From Clostridiales bacterium UBA7573 (GTDB lineage: Bacteria > Bacillota > Clostridia > Oscillospirales > CAG-272), in contig DLLB01000057.1 in assembly GCA_002477905.1 (NCBI GenBank), forward strand, positions 1 to 7,210: a DNA stretch of 7,210 nt. The letters run 5' to 3'. Within the stretch, counting starts at the first letter, position 1; the number at the start of each line of letters is the position of its first letter. The position numbers and the translations under genes were made by a program. This document shows, piece after piece, positions 6,442-7,210 of this stretch. The notes under the pieces are model-generated. The model was not told where the DNA came from. It made no database searches and saw only the letters and a list, made by a program, of their open reading frames with translations.

Positions 6442-7113
6442 TCACAGCACATAGAACAAAATACAGATCGCCTGCAAGAGACTGCCTAAGTTGACGAATA
6501 CATGGAATATCGTATGGACAAACGGTTTTCGTTTTCCGATCGCATATAAGCCCGCACCAACAGTATACAGAATGCCACCGCCGATCAGCCACGCAAATCC
6601 GGCGATTCCCATGACCTCCACCGTTGCCCGAAGCAACAGCACAATACACCATCCCATGCCGATATAACAGATCATGGACAATTTTGCAAAGCGGTTATGG
6701 TCAATGGCGGTAAACACCACGCCAAATGCGACCAATCCCCACTGCACACCGAAAGTTACCCATGCAAGCACCGGATGAAGCGGACGAATTCCCGCAAGCA
6801 AAATCGGCGTATAAGTTCCGGCGATCAGAAAATAAATGGTACAGTGGTCGATCACCTGCATCACCTTTTTCCCGTATCCGGGTTTTAAACCGTGATAAAC
6901 GCTGGAAACCGTGTACAGGGCAATCATCGTAAAGCCATAGATGCTCCCGCCGACAATTCCGGCAGCATTTTGATGAACAGCGGCAATCAGCACTGCCCAT
7001 ACCAAAATCGCAAGTCCGAACGCGCCGCCGATGATATGAGTCGTCATATTGGCGATTTCTTCTTTGCGGGAATAATTCGGTAATCTTCTTTCGCAGAGTG
7101 GGGTTCTTGTCAT
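6442..7113 (-). CDS. Hemolysin III / PAQR-family seven-helix membrane protein
   Basis: This is a 223-residue integral membrane protein of the hemolysin III family (PF03006-type, YqfA/YplQ-like), related to PAQR receptors. About seven hydrophobic helices span residues 24-222. The family motifs are in order: THIIGGAFGL (25-34), TVSSVYHGL (68-76, His74), VIDHCTIYFLIAGTYTP (87-103, Asp89), and HTIFHVFVNLGS (200-211, His200 and His204). His74, His200 and His204 match the metal-binding histidines of PAQR proteins, where they support a hydrolase-like site. The physiological role in bacteria is poorly defined, with membrane lipid or fluidity homeostasis proposed, and the hemolysin label should not be read as a toxin call. 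The start at 7113 is chosen over a GTG at 7149 because GGAGGG (7126-7121) lies 7 bases upstream. It has its own promoter and terminator and is probably not functionally linked to the atp genes. Confidence 0.93.
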   Translation of the reverse strand: MTRTPLCERRLPNYSRKEEIANMTTHIIGGAFGLAILVWAVLIAAVHQNAAGIVGGSIYGFTMIALYTVSSVYHGLKPGYGKKVMQVIDHCTIYFLIAGTYTPILLAGIRPLHPVLAWVTFGVQWGLVAFGVVFTAIDHNRFAKLSMICYIGMGWCIVLLLRATVEVMGIAGFAWLIGGGILYTVGAGLYAIGKRKPFVHTIFHVFVNLGSLLQAICILFYVL

Positions 7114-7120
7114 AACGGGT

Positions 7121-7126
7121 CCCTCC
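7121..7126 (-). promoter_or_regulatory. Ribosome binding site fixing the hemolysin III start
   Basis: GGAGGG on the minus strand sits 7 bases before the ATG at 7113-7111. The alternative in-frame GTG at 7149 lies at the predicted transcription start and has no such site, so the shorter protein is preferred. Confidence 0.75.
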
Positions 7127-7149
7127 ATTTGGTTGAACTTGGTATTCAC

Positions 7150-7178
7150 AGTATACCCAAGTTTTCAGCCAAATGCAA
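7150..7178 (-). promoter_or_regulatory. Sigma-70/SigA-type promoter of the hemolysin III gene
   Basis: The minus strand has TTGCAT (7178-7173), a 17-base spacer, then TATACT (7155-7150). Both hexamers are close to consensus at the optimal spacing. Transcription would begin near 7143, leaving a leader of about 30 bases that contains the GGAGGG ribosome binding site. The remaining 32 bases up to the window edge show no supported feature. Confidence 0.7.
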
Positions 7179-7210
7179 CCTACTCCGCGTCTTTTTTGCT
7201 CCACTGTTCC

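Noticed and set aside
6126..6452. Open frame of 108 codons on the minus strand between the hemolysin III gene and atpB, considered as an atpI-like or small upstream gene.
   Set aside because: It runs through the perfect terminator hairpin and the promoter, overlaps the end of the hemolysin III gene, has no hydrophobic helices as AtpI would, and resembles no family I know.
6442..7149. GTG at 7149 as the start of the hemolysin III gene.
   Set aside because: It coincides with the predicted transcription start and has no ribosome binding site; the ATG at 7113 has GGAGGG at good spacing.

Overview
The window carries an F-type ATP synthase operon, entirely on the minus strand, preceded by a separate hemolysin III / PAQR-family membrane protein gene. 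Strong AGGAGG-type ribosome binding sites, moderate GC content and tight gene packing suggest a low-to-moderate GC Gram-positive anaerobe. A Clostridia lineage, perhaps Oscillospiraceae-like, is my inference from the protein style; there is no marker gene here to prove it.

Layout in transcription order, from high to low coordinates: hemolysin III family gene (7113-6442) with its own promoter; a perfect 11-bp hairpin that probably terminates it (6359-6327); a candidate extended -10 promoter (about 6288-6260) and short leader; then atpB (subunit a), atpE (c), atpF (b), a fused atpH-CTD/atpA gene (delta C-terminal domain plus alpha), atpG (gamma), atpD (beta) and atpC (epsilon). The epsilon gene runs off the left edge. 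Intergenic gaps are 0-25 bases. atpF and atpA overlap by ATGA, and several ribosome binding sites overlap the upstream stop codon, so the genes read as one translationally coupled transcript.

Together the products make a proton- or sodium-driven rotary ATP synthase: a and the c-ring form the membrane motor, b is the peripheral stalk, alpha3beta3 is the catalytic head, and gamma and epsilon are the central rotor. The stator connection is unusual. There is no separate delta gene. The C-terminal, b-binding half of delta sits as an N-terminal extension of alpha (roughly residues 18-90 of 601), and the helical N-terminal half of delta is absent from the window.

Other oddities are a c subunit made as a precursor with a signal peptide and an acidic Thr/Glu-rich segment, an Ala-rich rather than Gly-rich c-ring packing motif, an atpB gene whose well-placed ribosome binding site points to an ACG instead of an ATG, and a basic C-terminal tail on subunit a. 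The rest of the operon looks like a complete, functional F1Fo gene set.
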